Part shown: piece after piece, positions 1 to 6,263 of the stretch | Position numbering within the stretch: the first letter of the stretch is position 1 | Layout: each line of letters opens with the position of its first letter | DNA from: an uncultured Gemmatimonadota bacterium | GTDB taxonomy: Bacteria; Gemmatimonadota; Gemmatimonadetes; Gemmatimonadales; GWC2-71-9 | NCBI GenBank assembly: GCA_946480845.1 | Contig: CAMLLJ010000147.1 | Coordinates: 1-7,218, forward strand | Reading direction: 5' to 3' | Length of the DNA stretch: 7,218 bases | Program-made: the position numbers and the translations under genes | The notes under the pieces: model-generated | The model's database searches: none | What the model saw: only the letters and a program-made list of their open reading frames with translations | Told to the model about the DNA's origin: nothing

Positions 1-3
1 GGG

Positions 4-1989
4 TCACCCGGCGCGGTGGGGGGGTGGGGGGGGGGCTTTGTCGGCGGGGGGGGGGCACCCCCCCGCGCTGCGCTGGGTCTGCCCCGCGGCCGGCACGTCC
101 TCCGCACCCGCACCACGATCATGGAACGCCTGCTGCCACAGCTCCAGGCTCAGCAGCCCCCACAGGTTCCGGCCGAACTTCCCTTCGGTCTCCAGCTTCG
201 CCAGGACCTTGCGGTTGTCGACCAGCTCGCGGGACCGGGCCGCCCTGCTCGAGAGCGTGTCGAAGACGAACTCCCGGGCCGGCCCGCGCACCCACTCGTT
301 GACCGGGGTCGGGAACCCCATCTTGTCGGTCCGCTCGCGGATGGACCGCGGCAGCACGTCGCCGAGCGCGTTCTTGAAGACGTGCTTCATGGTGCCGTCC
401 TTGAACTTCACGTCCGACGGAATGGTGGCGGCGAACTCGATGAGCGGATGGTCCAGCAGCGGCACCCGCGACTCGAGCCCGTGCGCCATGCTCATCCGAT
501 CCTCCACCTGGAGCAGGGCCGGCAGCAGCGTCTTGAAGTCGAAGTGCGTCATGAGGTCGAAGTACGACTCCTTGCGCACGTTGTCACCGTGGAAGATCCC
601 GGCGAAGGTGTCGAACGGCGAGTAGTCGCCCAGCGCCTCCCAGGCGATCTCGTCTCCGAGATGCGGTGCCCGGTTGATGAGCCGGAAGTAGCGCCGGTCC
701 ATCTCGGCGAAGAGTCCCTCCCGCCAGAACTCCTGGAGCAGCGGCTTGTAGTTCCGGAGCGCCGTCAGGTTGGGGATGATCGACTCGTAGGTGACGACGA
801 AGTTGCCGTTGTGCGAGGTGCCGTCGATCGCCGCCTTGATGCACTGCTCGAAGTAGGCGATCAGGTAGCGGGTGTACCCGCCGAAGATCTCGTCCCCGCC
901 CTGCCCGCCCAGGACCACCTTCCGGTGCTGCCGCGCGAGGCCCGAGACCATGAACTGCGAGAACGAGCCCGGGCCGGCCGCCGGATAGTCGAGGTGATAG
1001 ATCACCCGGCCGATGTGGTCGATGAAGTCCCGCGCCGTGATCTCGAGCTCGTGGAGCGGAAAGCTGCAGGCGCCCGCCAGCTCGCGTGCGTAGCGGCTCT
1101 CGTCGTACTCGGGGCCCAGCGGATAGCGGCCGGTGAACCCGAGCAGTCCGGTGTCCTGCCTGCTCGCGAGCGACGCAATGACGCCGGAGTCCACGCCGCC
1201 GCTCACGTACGCGCCCAGCGGCACGTCGGCGCGCAGGTGGAGCCGCACCGAGTCCTCGACCAGCTCGCGGAGCCGCTCCTCGAAGTACCTGGGCTCGCGG
1301 CCGAAGTCGAGTTCGTAGTAGACCTCCCAGTAGCGCGACACCTCGACGCGGCCGCCGGCGTGCACCGTCAGCGTGTGGCCCGGAAGGAGCTCCTGGATCC
1401 CCTTGAAGAGGGTCTTGCCGGCAAGGCAGAACTGGAAGGCGAGGTAGTCCTTGAAGCCCTGGAGGTCGGTCTCCACCGCGCCGACGAACGGCAGCAGCGC
1501 CTTCGCCTCGGAGGCGAAGTAGAGGACATCGCCGGCGGTGGAGTAGTAGAACGGCTTCACGCCGAACCGGTCGCGGGCGCAGAAGAGCAGGTCGCGCTCG
1601 GCATCCCAGAGCGCGAAGGCGAACATCCCGCGGAAGTGGTCCACGCAGGCGGGGCCCCAGCGCCGGTAGGCGTGGAGGATCACCTCCGTGTCCGAGGTGG
1701 TGCGGAACCGCTCGATGCCCAGCTCGCGGCGCAGCTCGACGTAGTTGTAGATCTCGCCGTTGTAGGCGACGACGTTGCCGCCCTCGTCGGCCATTGGCTG
1801 GTCGCCGGTCTCGAGGTCGATGATGCTGAGGCGCCGGTGGGCGAAGCCGGCGCGCCCGCGCGCCTCCGCCCAGGTCCCCTGGCCGTCGGGGCCGCGGTGG
1901 GCCTGCAGCCGGTTGATCGTGGCGAGCACGCCGCGGAGGTTCGGTACCGGCCCCCCGCCGAGCGCCGCCGCGCCGCCGATGCCGCACAT
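4..1989 (-). CDS. asnB: Asparagine synthase (glutamine-hydrolysing)-family amidotransferase of a polysaccharide locus
   Basis: This is a two-domain AsnB-type enzyme of 661 aa. The N-terminal class II glutamine amidotransferase domain (about 2-210) starts MCGI, so Cys2 becomes the nucleophile after Met removal. It also shows HRRLSIID (51-58), YNGEIYN (76-82), TTSDTE (97-102) and ARDRFGVKPFYY (138-149). The C-terminal synthetase domain (about 235-620) carries the ATP-pyrophosphatase loop SGGVDS (263-268), GGQGGDEIFGGY (361-372), EDRMSMAHGLESRVPLLD (496-513) and DKMGFPTPVNEW (555-566). Glutaminase and ligase sites therefore both look intact. Known family role: ammonia from glutamine is transferred to an AMP-activated carboxylate, in AsnB that of aspartate. 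In O-antigen clusters, homologues such as WbpS and WbtH are linked to amidation of uronic acids, and that role is inferred here from context. The ATG is preceded by a strong AGGAGG that abuts the upstream methyltransferase stop codon. Conserved sequence ends near residue 625. The last ~35 residues are proline-rich and encoded by C homopolymers, so the exact C-terminus is doubtful. Confidence 0.93.
   Translation of the reverse strand: MCGIGGAAALGGGPVPNLRGVLATINRLQAHRGPDGQGTWAEARGRAGFAHRRLSIIDLETGDQPMADEGGNVVAYNGEIYNYVELRRELGIERFRTTSDTEVILHAYRRWGPACVDHFRGMFAFALWDAERDLLFCARDRFGVKPFYYSTAGDVLYFASEAKALLPFVGAVETDLQGFKDYLAFQFCLAGKTLFKGIQELLPGHTLTVHAGGRVEVSRYWEVYYELDFGREPRYFEERLRELVEDSVRLHLRADVPLGAYVSGGVDSGVIASLASRQDTGLLGFTGRYPLGPEYDESRYARELAGACSFPLHELEITARDFIDHIGRVIYHLDYPAAGPGSFSQFMVSGLARQHRKVVLGGQGGDEIFGGYTRYLIAYFEQCIKAAIDGTSHNGNFVVTYESIIPNLTALRNYKPLLQEFWREGLFAEMDRRYFRLINRAPHLGDEIAWEALGDYSPFDTFAGIFHGDNVRKESYFDLMTHFDFKTLLPALLQVEDRMSMAHGLESRVPLLDHPLIEFAATIPSDVKFKDGTMKHVFKNALGDVLPRSIRERTDKMGFPTPVNEWVRGPAREFVFDTLSSRAARSRELVDNRKVLAKLETEGKFGRNLWGLLSLELWQQAFHDRGAGAEDVPAAGQTQRSAGGCPPPADKAPPPPPHRAG
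18..64. repeat. Cluster of G/C homopolymers at the 3' end of asnB (possible slippage or G-quadruplex site)
   Basis: The plus strand reads G7 (18-24), T, G10 (26-35), a short mixed spacer, G10 (46-55), CA, then C7 (58-64). In the asnB mRNA these are C7, C10 and C10 tracts preceded by G7, and they encode the proline-rich tail. The G7-UG-C10 part can fold into a short GC hairpin, and the plus-strand G tracts satisfy a G-quadruplex pattern. Changing one C10 by one base in either direction shifts the frame so that no stop is met before the window edge. Replication slippage, sequencing error at a homopolymer and assembly-edge error are all possible. No U-tract follows, so it is not a standard intrinsic terminator. 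Confidence 0.75.
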
Positions 1990-1998
1990 CTAGGCGGT

Positions 1999-2004
1999 CC
2001 TCCT
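1999..2004 (-). promoter_or_regulatory. Shine-Dalgarno AGGAGG of asnB, touching the upstream stop codon
   Basis: On the minus strand, the methyltransferase stop TGA (2006-2004) runs directly into AGGAGG (2004-1999), sharing the A. The asnB ATG at 1989 follows nine bases later. A terminating ribosome sits on the initiation site, which points to translational coupling. It also firmly supports the chosen asnB start. Confidence 0.8.
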
Positions 2005-2822
2005 CACGCGGCCGGCTTCCGCACGGCGATGTTCACCGCTTCGGGATGGTAGAGCTTCGGCAGCAGCGCGGCATACGTGCCACGGCTCACCCGCCGGAGA
2101 CCCAGCATCGCGTGGCGCATGAGGCCGCGGAAGCGCGGGAGCGGCAGGACCCAGCGAAGCCGGTCGTTGAAGGGCCAGTACGCCCCCGGCGCGGTCTCCA
2201 GCACTTCGCAGCCGAAGATCTTGCCGAAGAGCAGCTGGAGCGACGGCTCGTCGAAGTTCCTGAGGTGCACGAACTCATACGGATAGGCGGGATCCAGGTA
2301 CTCGCTCAGGTCCTGCCGGTTGGGGACGCGCACGATGAGGGTGCCACCCGGCCGCAGCACCGAGAGGATGCGCGAGCAGCAGAGGTGCAGGTCGAGGACG
2401 TGCTCCAGCACGTCGGTGCAGACCACGATGTCGAAGCTGTCCGCGTGGTACGGCATGTCCTCGATGCGGGCGAAGCAGACCTCGATGCCCTGTGCCGCCG
2501 CGCGCTCGAGATACCCCAGGCTGATGTCCATCCCGTAGCGGCGCCGGTCGGGCACATAGCCGAGCAGCCGCCCGAGCCCGACCCCGACGTCGAGGATCCG
2601 GTCGCCGGGGCGCGAGTGCCGCTGGATCAGCGCCAGCGTGCTCGCCTCGCTCTCCCGCCAGAGCTCCTCGGGGATCCAGGGGTTCTCCGCGGTGCGCTCC
2701 AGTTCGGCCAGGTGGTCCGCGCTGATCGACGCGTAGTTCTCGGTGTAGCCGTCCGCGGCGGAGAAGACCGGGATCTCCCCGTGCATGCGGAGCGGCGTGC
2801 GCGCATAGAGTCCGGTCGTCAT
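2004..2822 (-). CDS. Class I SAM-dependent methyltransferase (Methyltransf_11/UbiG-like)
   Basis: This 272-aa protein has a Rossmann-type SAM-binding core. Motif I is ILDVGVGLGRLL (76-87). The acidic residue that would bind the SAM ribose is in GMDIS (97-101). The family's post-motif segment is DIVVCTDVLEHVLD (131-144), and LRPGGTLIVRVPN (156-168) forms the late strand. No signal peptide or membrane segment is apparent, so it should be cytoplasmic. The acceptor cannot be read from sequence. In this setting a sugar hydroxyl of the repeat unit, or a lipid-linked intermediate, is the likely target. I chose the ATG at 2822 because it forms an ATGA overlap with the upstream methyltransferase stop and has GGAAG a few bases before it. 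An in-frame ATG 13 codons further upstream would overlap the neighbour by 43 bp and is less likely. The gene is the middle member of a coupled trio. Its fold is clear, its substrate unknown. Confidence 0.9.
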   Translation of the reverse strand: MTTGLYARTPLRMHGEIPVFSAADGYTENYASISADHLAELERTAENPWIPEELWRESEASTLALIQRHSRPGDRILDVGVGLGRLLGYVPDRRRYGMDISLGYLERAAAQGIEVCFARIEDMPYHADSFDIVVCTDVLEHVLDLHLCCSRILSVLRPGGTLIVRVPNRQDLSEYLDPAYPYEFVHLRNFDEPSLQLLFGKIFGCEVLETAPGAYWPFNDRLRWVLPLPRFRGLMRHAMLGLRRVSRGTYAALLPKLYHPEAVNIAVRKPAA

Positions 2823-3604
2823 GCGCGCTTCCGGCCCTTGGCGTAGAGGAACCAGCCCCAACGCCGCTCGAAGGGACGGAGCAGCGCGGCGGGGATGAGG
2901 CGTCCCGCCCTCGGGATGATCATCTCGCCCTCGAGCAGTCCGGCGAACATCTCGACCTCCGAGAACCGCCCGAGCAGCCGGCCGAGCTCCTCCTTCGAAT
3001 AGACCTTCCCGAGGGGATTGTCGTCTCCATCCACCTCGTTCACGAGGCGCTGCGTGGACTTCCCCTTCCAGACCCGGAGGATCGGGAACTTGATGCGGTA
3101 GAGCGCGGAGTTGCGGTGGTAGAACATGACGATGAGCCGCCCGCCCGGCTTGAGCACGCGGTGCACCTCGGCGACGGCCGCCTCGGTGCCCGGCGTATGG
3201 TGCAGGACGCCCATGGAGGTGACGCAGTCGAAGGTGGCATCGGGAAACGGGAGCGCCTCGGCGTTGGCGCGGCGGAAGTCGCCGGTGAGGCCCATGAACT
3301 CGAAGCGCTTCCGGCAGAGGCTGACCGCGGCATCGGTGAGGTCCACGCCGAAGACCTCGGCCCCCTCGCGCGCGTAGCGGCTCAGCACGTACCCGTTCCC
3401 GCAGCCCACGTCCAGCACCTTACGGCCGGCGAAGTCGCGGCACTCGTGCAGGAGGGCGGAGAACTCGACGCTCTCATTCGCCTCGCGCAGGCGGTCGTAG
3501 TACTCGAAGTACTCGCGGCTGCCGAGCGGGTGCGGGATCGCGCTGGCCGAGAGGGGATGGGCCTCCCAGTAGGCACGGACGTCATCGAGGGCTACCGAAT
3601 TCAC
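2819..3604 (-). CDS. Class I SAM-dependent methyltransferase, second copy type
   Basis: This methyltransferase has 261 aa from the chosen start. Motif I is VLDVGCGNGYVL (63-74), followed by the acidic strand end FGVDLT (85-90), ALPFPDATFDCVTSMGVLHHTP (117-138) and LKPGGRLIVMFYHRN (151-165). The C-terminus ends in WGWFLYAKGRKR (249-260), a style I associate with methyltransferases of O-antigen and capsule loci. It is cytoplasmic, with no signal peptide. Outside the SAM core it is quite unlike the downstream methyltransferase, so the two are not a recent duplication and probably use different acceptors. I place the start at the GTG at 3604 because TGGAG lies six bases upstream. A GTG at 3616 would add four residues but has no visible ribosome site. 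The stop overlaps the next gene's ATG. An upstream gap of about 73 bp separates it from wzx, with only a hairpin inside. Confidence 0.88.
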   Translation of the reverse strand: MNSVALDDVRAYWEAHPLSASAIPHPLGSREYFEYYDRLREANESVEFSALLHECRDFAGRKVLDVGCGNGYVLSRYAREGAEVFGVDLTDAAVSLCRKRFEFMGLTGDFRRANAEALPFPDATFDCVTSMGVLHHTPGTEAAVAEVHRVLKPGGRLIVMFYHRNSALYRIKFPILRVWKGKSTQRLVNEVDGDDNPLGKVYSKEELGRLLGRFSEVEMFAGLLEGEMIIPRAGRLIPAALLRPFERRWGWFLYAKGRKRA

Positions 3605-3610
3605 GCAAAG

Positions 3611-3615
3611 CTCCA
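3611..3615 (-). promoter_or_regulatory. Shine-Dalgarno TGGAG that favours the GTG start at 3604
   Basis: On the minus strand TGGAG (3615-3611) is separated by six bases from the GTG at 3604-3602. The competing upstream GTG (3616-3614) would lie within this site and has no purine-rich element ahead of it. This is the reason for preferring the shorter methyltransferase. Confidence 0.5.
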
Positions 3616-3636
3616 CTTGGATGTTCGGCCGCCCGC

Positions 3637-3653
3637 TCCGGGCGAGCCCCGGA
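3637..3653 (-). other. Intergenic hairpin between wzx and the methyltransferase
   Basis: TCCGGG (3637-3642) and CCCGGA (3648-3653) are perfect inverted repeats with a five-base loop. They lie in the ~73-bp gap after the wzx stop and before the methyltransferase start. No U-tract follows on the minus strand, so a classic intrinsic terminator is unlikely. It could be a 3'-end stabiliser, a weak pause or attenuation site, or chance in GC-rich DNA. I see no recognisable -35/-10 promoter in this gap. Confidence 0.35.
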
Positions 3654-3677
3654 ATCTGGCCCGGTGGGCGGGCTGAT

Positions 3678-5159
3678 TCAACCGGCGGGGGTCGGCCTGA
3701 GACGGGCCAGCGCCCGGCCTGCCAAGGCGAAAACGCGCCGGCGCTCGGCGGCGCCCAGCAGGCCCAGGACCGCCGGCACCACGACCACGACAGCTGCCGC
3801 GCTCAGCAGGAGCTCCTGCGGCAGGGACAGGTCCCGCTCCACGAGCATGACGGCCGCCACGATCAGGTACAGCAGTCCGAACCGGAGGACCGCCCGGCCG
3901 TCATAGGCGACGTCCAGGTACGCCTTCCGGCGGTTCCGGCGCAGCTGGAGCAACGCCTGTGCCGCCGCTCCGGTCACCAGCCCGAGGCCCGCCCCCAGCA
4001 GTCCGAGCCGCATGATGAGCAGCGTGCTCGCGGCGATGGAGATCACCGCAGCCGCGGCCTGCGTCACGGCCAGCGCCTTGACATCCCGTTCGAAGTATGG
4101 GCCCGGCAGGAGCACCAGGAACGCCCCGAAGATGAACTGGGCCGCCGCCGCGAGCCCGAGCGACTGGTACGCCCCGTGGAACTCCGGCTGCGTCATCACC
4201 ATGACCAGCGGCCGGGCGATGATGAATACCAGCAGGCTCAGCGTGCCGAAGCCGAAGATGTACCACGTCATGATCCGCCCGAACGCAGTGCGCGCCTCGT
4301 CCCGGCGATCGAGGTACGACATGAAGTGCGGCGTCCAGGCGCGCTGGAAGGCGGCGACCGGCATGCCGAGCGCAGCCATGCCCAGGTTGAACCCGACGTT
4401 GTAGACGCCCAGCGCGGCGAGGCCGCTGATCAGCTGCAGGATGTACTTGTTGCCCTGCTGGAGCACAAAGACGAAGGCGAAGCTCGGCACCATGGGAAGG
4501 CCGAGCCGCAGCAGGTGCCTGGCCACGGCCCGATCGAACCGCGGCCGGGCCGCGATCACGACCGGCAGCGCGAACAGCGCCAGCGTGAGCGCCTTGCCTG
4601 CGAGATCCGCCTCCACCCAGCCGCGCACCCCGCGGCCGGACCCGACCACGAGCAGCACGGCAAGCCCGATCCCGGAGAGCGTGGACACCGCGCTCAGCAG
4701 GACGTAGAGCCGCGCGCGCCCCTGGAACTGGAGCCGCTGCATGAAGGGCTGGACGAGGATCTGCGCCGCGCTGCTCAGCACGGCAAGGGCCACGAGGCCG
4801 GCCAGGTCGCCGGTCCGCAGGATGATGCGGCTGTTCACCGCCGCGCCGGGAAGCCCGGTGAGCAGCAGCAGCGCCACGCTGGCCGCGAGCAGCGCCAGCG
4901 CGCTCCAGATGACCGCTGACCGGTGGGCATCGTCGGGACGCTCGAAGTAGGCGATGCCGACCGCCGTGTCGAGGCCGAAGGAGAAGATTGGGCGCGCAAG
5001 GAAGGGGATGAACGCGAGCAGCGCGATCACGCCGTAATCGGCCGGCGAGAGGTAGGCGGTGAACAGCGGCAGCAGCAGCAGGTTGGCGAAGCGGTTGAGC
5101 GCCTCGCCGAGCCCGTACACCATCGTCGCGCCGACCAGCCGCCGTCCGTGAGCCGCCAT
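3678..5159 (-). CDS. wzx: Wzx-type flippase (polysaccharide biosynthesis/oligosaccharide flippase family, MOP superfamily)
   Basis: This integral inner-membrane protein of 493 aa has about 12-14 hydrophobic segments, roughly at 11-34, 43-65, 81-101, 119-140, 151-172, 187-204, 220-270 (two), 299-322, 332-352, 364-403 (two), 424-440 and 449-470. The early stretch with YLSPADYGVIALLAF (36-50) is the usual family signature near the second helix. Length and topology match Wzx flippases. These move undecaprenyl-pyrophosphate-linked repeat units from the cytoplasmic to the periplasmic face. A related MurJ-type or teichuronic-type exporter is less likely given the neighbouring Wzz and Wzy-like genes. 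I chose the ATG at 5159 because AAAGGA precedes it by four bases. A GTG at 5195 would add 12 polar residues and has no good ribosome site. It is the first minus-strand gene after the divergent gap and may head the run through the methyltransferases to asnB. The C-terminal ~25 residues are basic and cytoplasmic-looking. Confidence 0.9.
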   Translation of the reverse strand: MAAHGRRLVGATMVYGLGEALNRFANLLLLPLFTAYLSPADYGVIALLAFIPFLARPIFSFGLDTAVGIAYFERPDDAHRSAVIWSALALLAASVALLLLTGLPGAAVNSRIILRTGDLAGLVALAVLSSAAQILVQPFMQRLQFQGRARLYVLLSAVSTLSGIGLAVLLVVGSGRGVRGWVEADLAGKALTLALFALPVVIAARPRFDRAVARHLLRLGLPMVPSFAFVFVLQQGNKYILQLISGLAALGVYNVGFNLGMAALGMPVAAFQRAWTPHFMSYLDRRDEARTAFGRIMTWYIFGFGTLSLLVFIIARPLVMVMTQPEFHGAYQSLGLAAAAQFIFGAFLVLLPGPYFERDVKALAVTQAAAAVISIAASTLLIMRLGLLGAGLGLVTGAAAQALLQLRRNRRKAYLDVAYDGRAVLRFGLLYLIVAAVMLVERDLSLPQELLLSAAAVVVVVPAVLGLLGAAERRRVFALAGRALARLRPTPAG

Positions 5160-5225
5160 GCCGTCCTTTCGGGTGCCGCGCGCACTTGACGTCACTCCCG
5201 GCGGCCGCGACGTTTCCGCCTACCT
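5160..5225. promoter_or_regulatory. Divergent intergenic region between wzx and wzz
   Basis: These 66 bp separate the divergent start codons of wzx and wzz, so both promoters would have to lie here or inside the opposite gene. A plus-strand TTGACG (5186-5191) resembles a -35 box, but no good -10 box lies 16-19 bases after it. It overlaps a perfect 8-bp palindrome, TGACGTCA (5187-5194), which could be an operator half or chance. No strong sigma-70 promoter can be called on either strand. Confidence 0.35.
5164..5169 (-). promoter_or_regulatory. Shine-Dalgarno AAAGGA of wzx
   Basis: On the minus strand AAAGGA (5169-5164) lies four bases before the ATG at 5159-5157. The spacing is short, but the site is better than anything ahead of the alternative GTG at 5195, so it decides the start. 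Confidence 0.45.
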
Positions 5226-6263
5226 ATGACCGAACCCGCCGCCGGCACCCGGCCCGGTGCCTCCTCCGCGCCGCCGGCGACCTCCCTTCTCCGCCTGGCC
5301 GCCACCCTGCTCCGGCGCTGGCGCTTCATCGCCGGCGCGGCGTTGATCGGCGCGGCGGCCGCCGCGGCCTGGGCGCTGCTCGCCACGCCCCGCTACCGCT
5401 CCACGGCGAAGTTTGCGCTGGAGGAGCAGCGCGGCCTCTCCTCGGCGGGCGGCCTTGCCGCGCTGGCGGGCCAGCTCGGCGGCGGCTCGCTCGGCGGGAT
5501 CCGCTCGCTCCAGTTCTATGCCGACGTGCTGGTCGGTCCCGGCCTGCTCGAGCAGGTGGTGCTCGACTCGTTTGCCGATCCCGGCGATCGGGGCGCCCGG
5601 AAGCCGCTGGTGGAGCTCCTCGACGTGCGGGAGGACACGCCCCGGCGGACACTGAGCGCGGCCGTGGACAAGCTGCGCGACGCGATGGCCACCTCCACCA
5701 ACGACCGCACCGGTACCGTCACCTTCGACGTCCTGCTTCCCGACCCCGAGCTCGCGGCGGCGGTGGCCGCGCGGATCTACGAGCGCCTGGAGCGCTTCAA
5801 CGTCGAGACCCGGAAGAGCGCCGCCTCGGAGCGCCGCCAGTTCGCCGAGCGGGAGATCGGCCGGGCCCAGGCGGAGCTGCGCGACGCGGAGGCGGCGATG
5901 CGCAACTTCCTCGAGGCCAACCGGGGCGGCCTGGACATTCCCCGGCTCAATTTCCAGCGCCAGCAGCTCCAGCGGCGCATCGACCTGCTCGAGGAGAGCT
6001 ACGGGCGCATCGCGCGCGAGCTGCAGGAGGCGAAGATCGACGAGGTGCGCGACACGCCGGCCTTCACCCTGGTCCAGCGCCCGGAGCCCGCCCCGTACCG
6101 CGAATTCCCCCGCCGCACCCGCATGACCCTCATCGGCGGCCTGCTCGGTGGTGCGCTCGCCGTGTTCTGGCTGGGGCTCCGCGCCAGCGGCTGGTCCGCG
6201 CGCGAGCTGGACCCCCTGGGCTACGAACAGCTCCGCACCGCGGTGCGGCGCGGCGCCGCCTAG
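5226..6263 (+). CDS. wzz: Wzz-type polysaccharide co-polymerase (chain-length determinant)
   Basis: This 345-aa protein has the polysaccharide co-polymerase layout: a short cytoplasmic N-terminus ending in basic residues (LLRRWRF, 28-34), TM1 at about 34-53, a large periplasmic domain, and TM2 at about 301-318. A proline-rich stretch precedes TM2 (PEPAPYREFP, 286-295), as is typical. After TM1 comes the beta-strand segment TPRYRSTAKFALEE and then a Gly/Ala/Leu-rich loop (71-91). Residues ~200-272 are rich in charged heptads and probably form the long coiled-coil helix. The 27-residue cytoplasmic tail holds no Walker motifs or tyrosine cluster, so this is a Wzz-like PCP without the kinase domain of Wzc. 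Such proteins oligomerise in the inner membrane and set the modal chain length made by Wzy. The ATG at 5226 is the only plausible start, because no other ATG or GTG occurs in frame before residue 100 or upstream to a stop at 5187. No Shine-Dalgarno precedes it. Its stop overlaps that of the convergent gene. Confidence 0.88.
   Translation: MTEPAAGTRPGASSAPPATSLLRLAATLLRRWRFIAGAALIGAAAAAAWALLATPRYRSTAKFALEEQRGLSSAGGLAALAGQLGGGSLGGIRSLQFYADVLVGPGLLEQVVLDSFADPGDRGARKPLVELLDVREDTPRRTLSAAVDKLRDAMATSTNDRTGTVTFDVLLPDPELAAAVAARIYERLERFNVETRKSAASERRQFAEREIGRAQAELRDAEAAMRNFLEANRGGLDIPRLNFQRQQLQRRIDLLEESYGRIARELQEAKIDEVRDTPAFTLVQRPEPAPYREFPRRTRMTLIGGLLGGALAVFWLGLRASGWSARELDPLGYEQLRTAVRRGAA
6260..6263. 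other. Shared CTAG: overlapping stop codons of convergent genes
   Basis: The palindrome CTAG supplies TAG to wzz on the plus strand (6261-6263) and TAG to the polymerase-like gene on the minus strand (6262-6260). The two coding regions therefore overlap by four bases, with no intergenic terminator between them. Any terminator must lie inside the opposing gene. Confidence 0.9.

Noticed and set aside
18..64. Intrinsic terminator after asnB
   Set aside because: A GC hairpin can be drawn from G7-UG-C10 in the mRNA, but no U-tract follows and it lies inside the reading frame as given.
584..1987. 467-aa minus-strand frame overlapping asnB in another phase
   Set aside because: It is an Arg/Pro/Ala-rich shadow frame with no family features, fully inside the true gene.
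16..2052. 678-aa plus-strand open frame antisense to asnB
   Set aside because: Its product is Arg/Val/Glu/Ala-rich with no recognisable motif. It is the mirror of a GC-rich gene with strong third-position bias. The opposite frame carries every AsnB motif.
2046..2846. 266-aa plus-strand open frame antisense to the methyltransferase
   Set aside because: Composition is typical of an antisense shadow, and the opposite frame holds a clear SAM-binding core.
3116..3676. 186-aa plus-strand frame across the methyltransferase and the gap beyond it
   Set aside because: It is antisense to conserved motif I and later motifs of the methyltransferase, with no ribosome site or recognisable domain of its own.
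3621..4919. 432-aa plus-strand open frame antisense to wzx
   Set aside because: Its product is very rich in His, Gln, Arg and Glu, as expected from the complement of a hydrophobic, Leu/Ala/Val-rich membrane protein. The opposite strand is a convincing multi-pass flippase.
5186..5216. Sigma-70 promoter for wzz using TTGACG as -35
   Set aside because: No hexamer at a 16-19 base spacing resembles TATAAT, so only a weak -35-like match remains.
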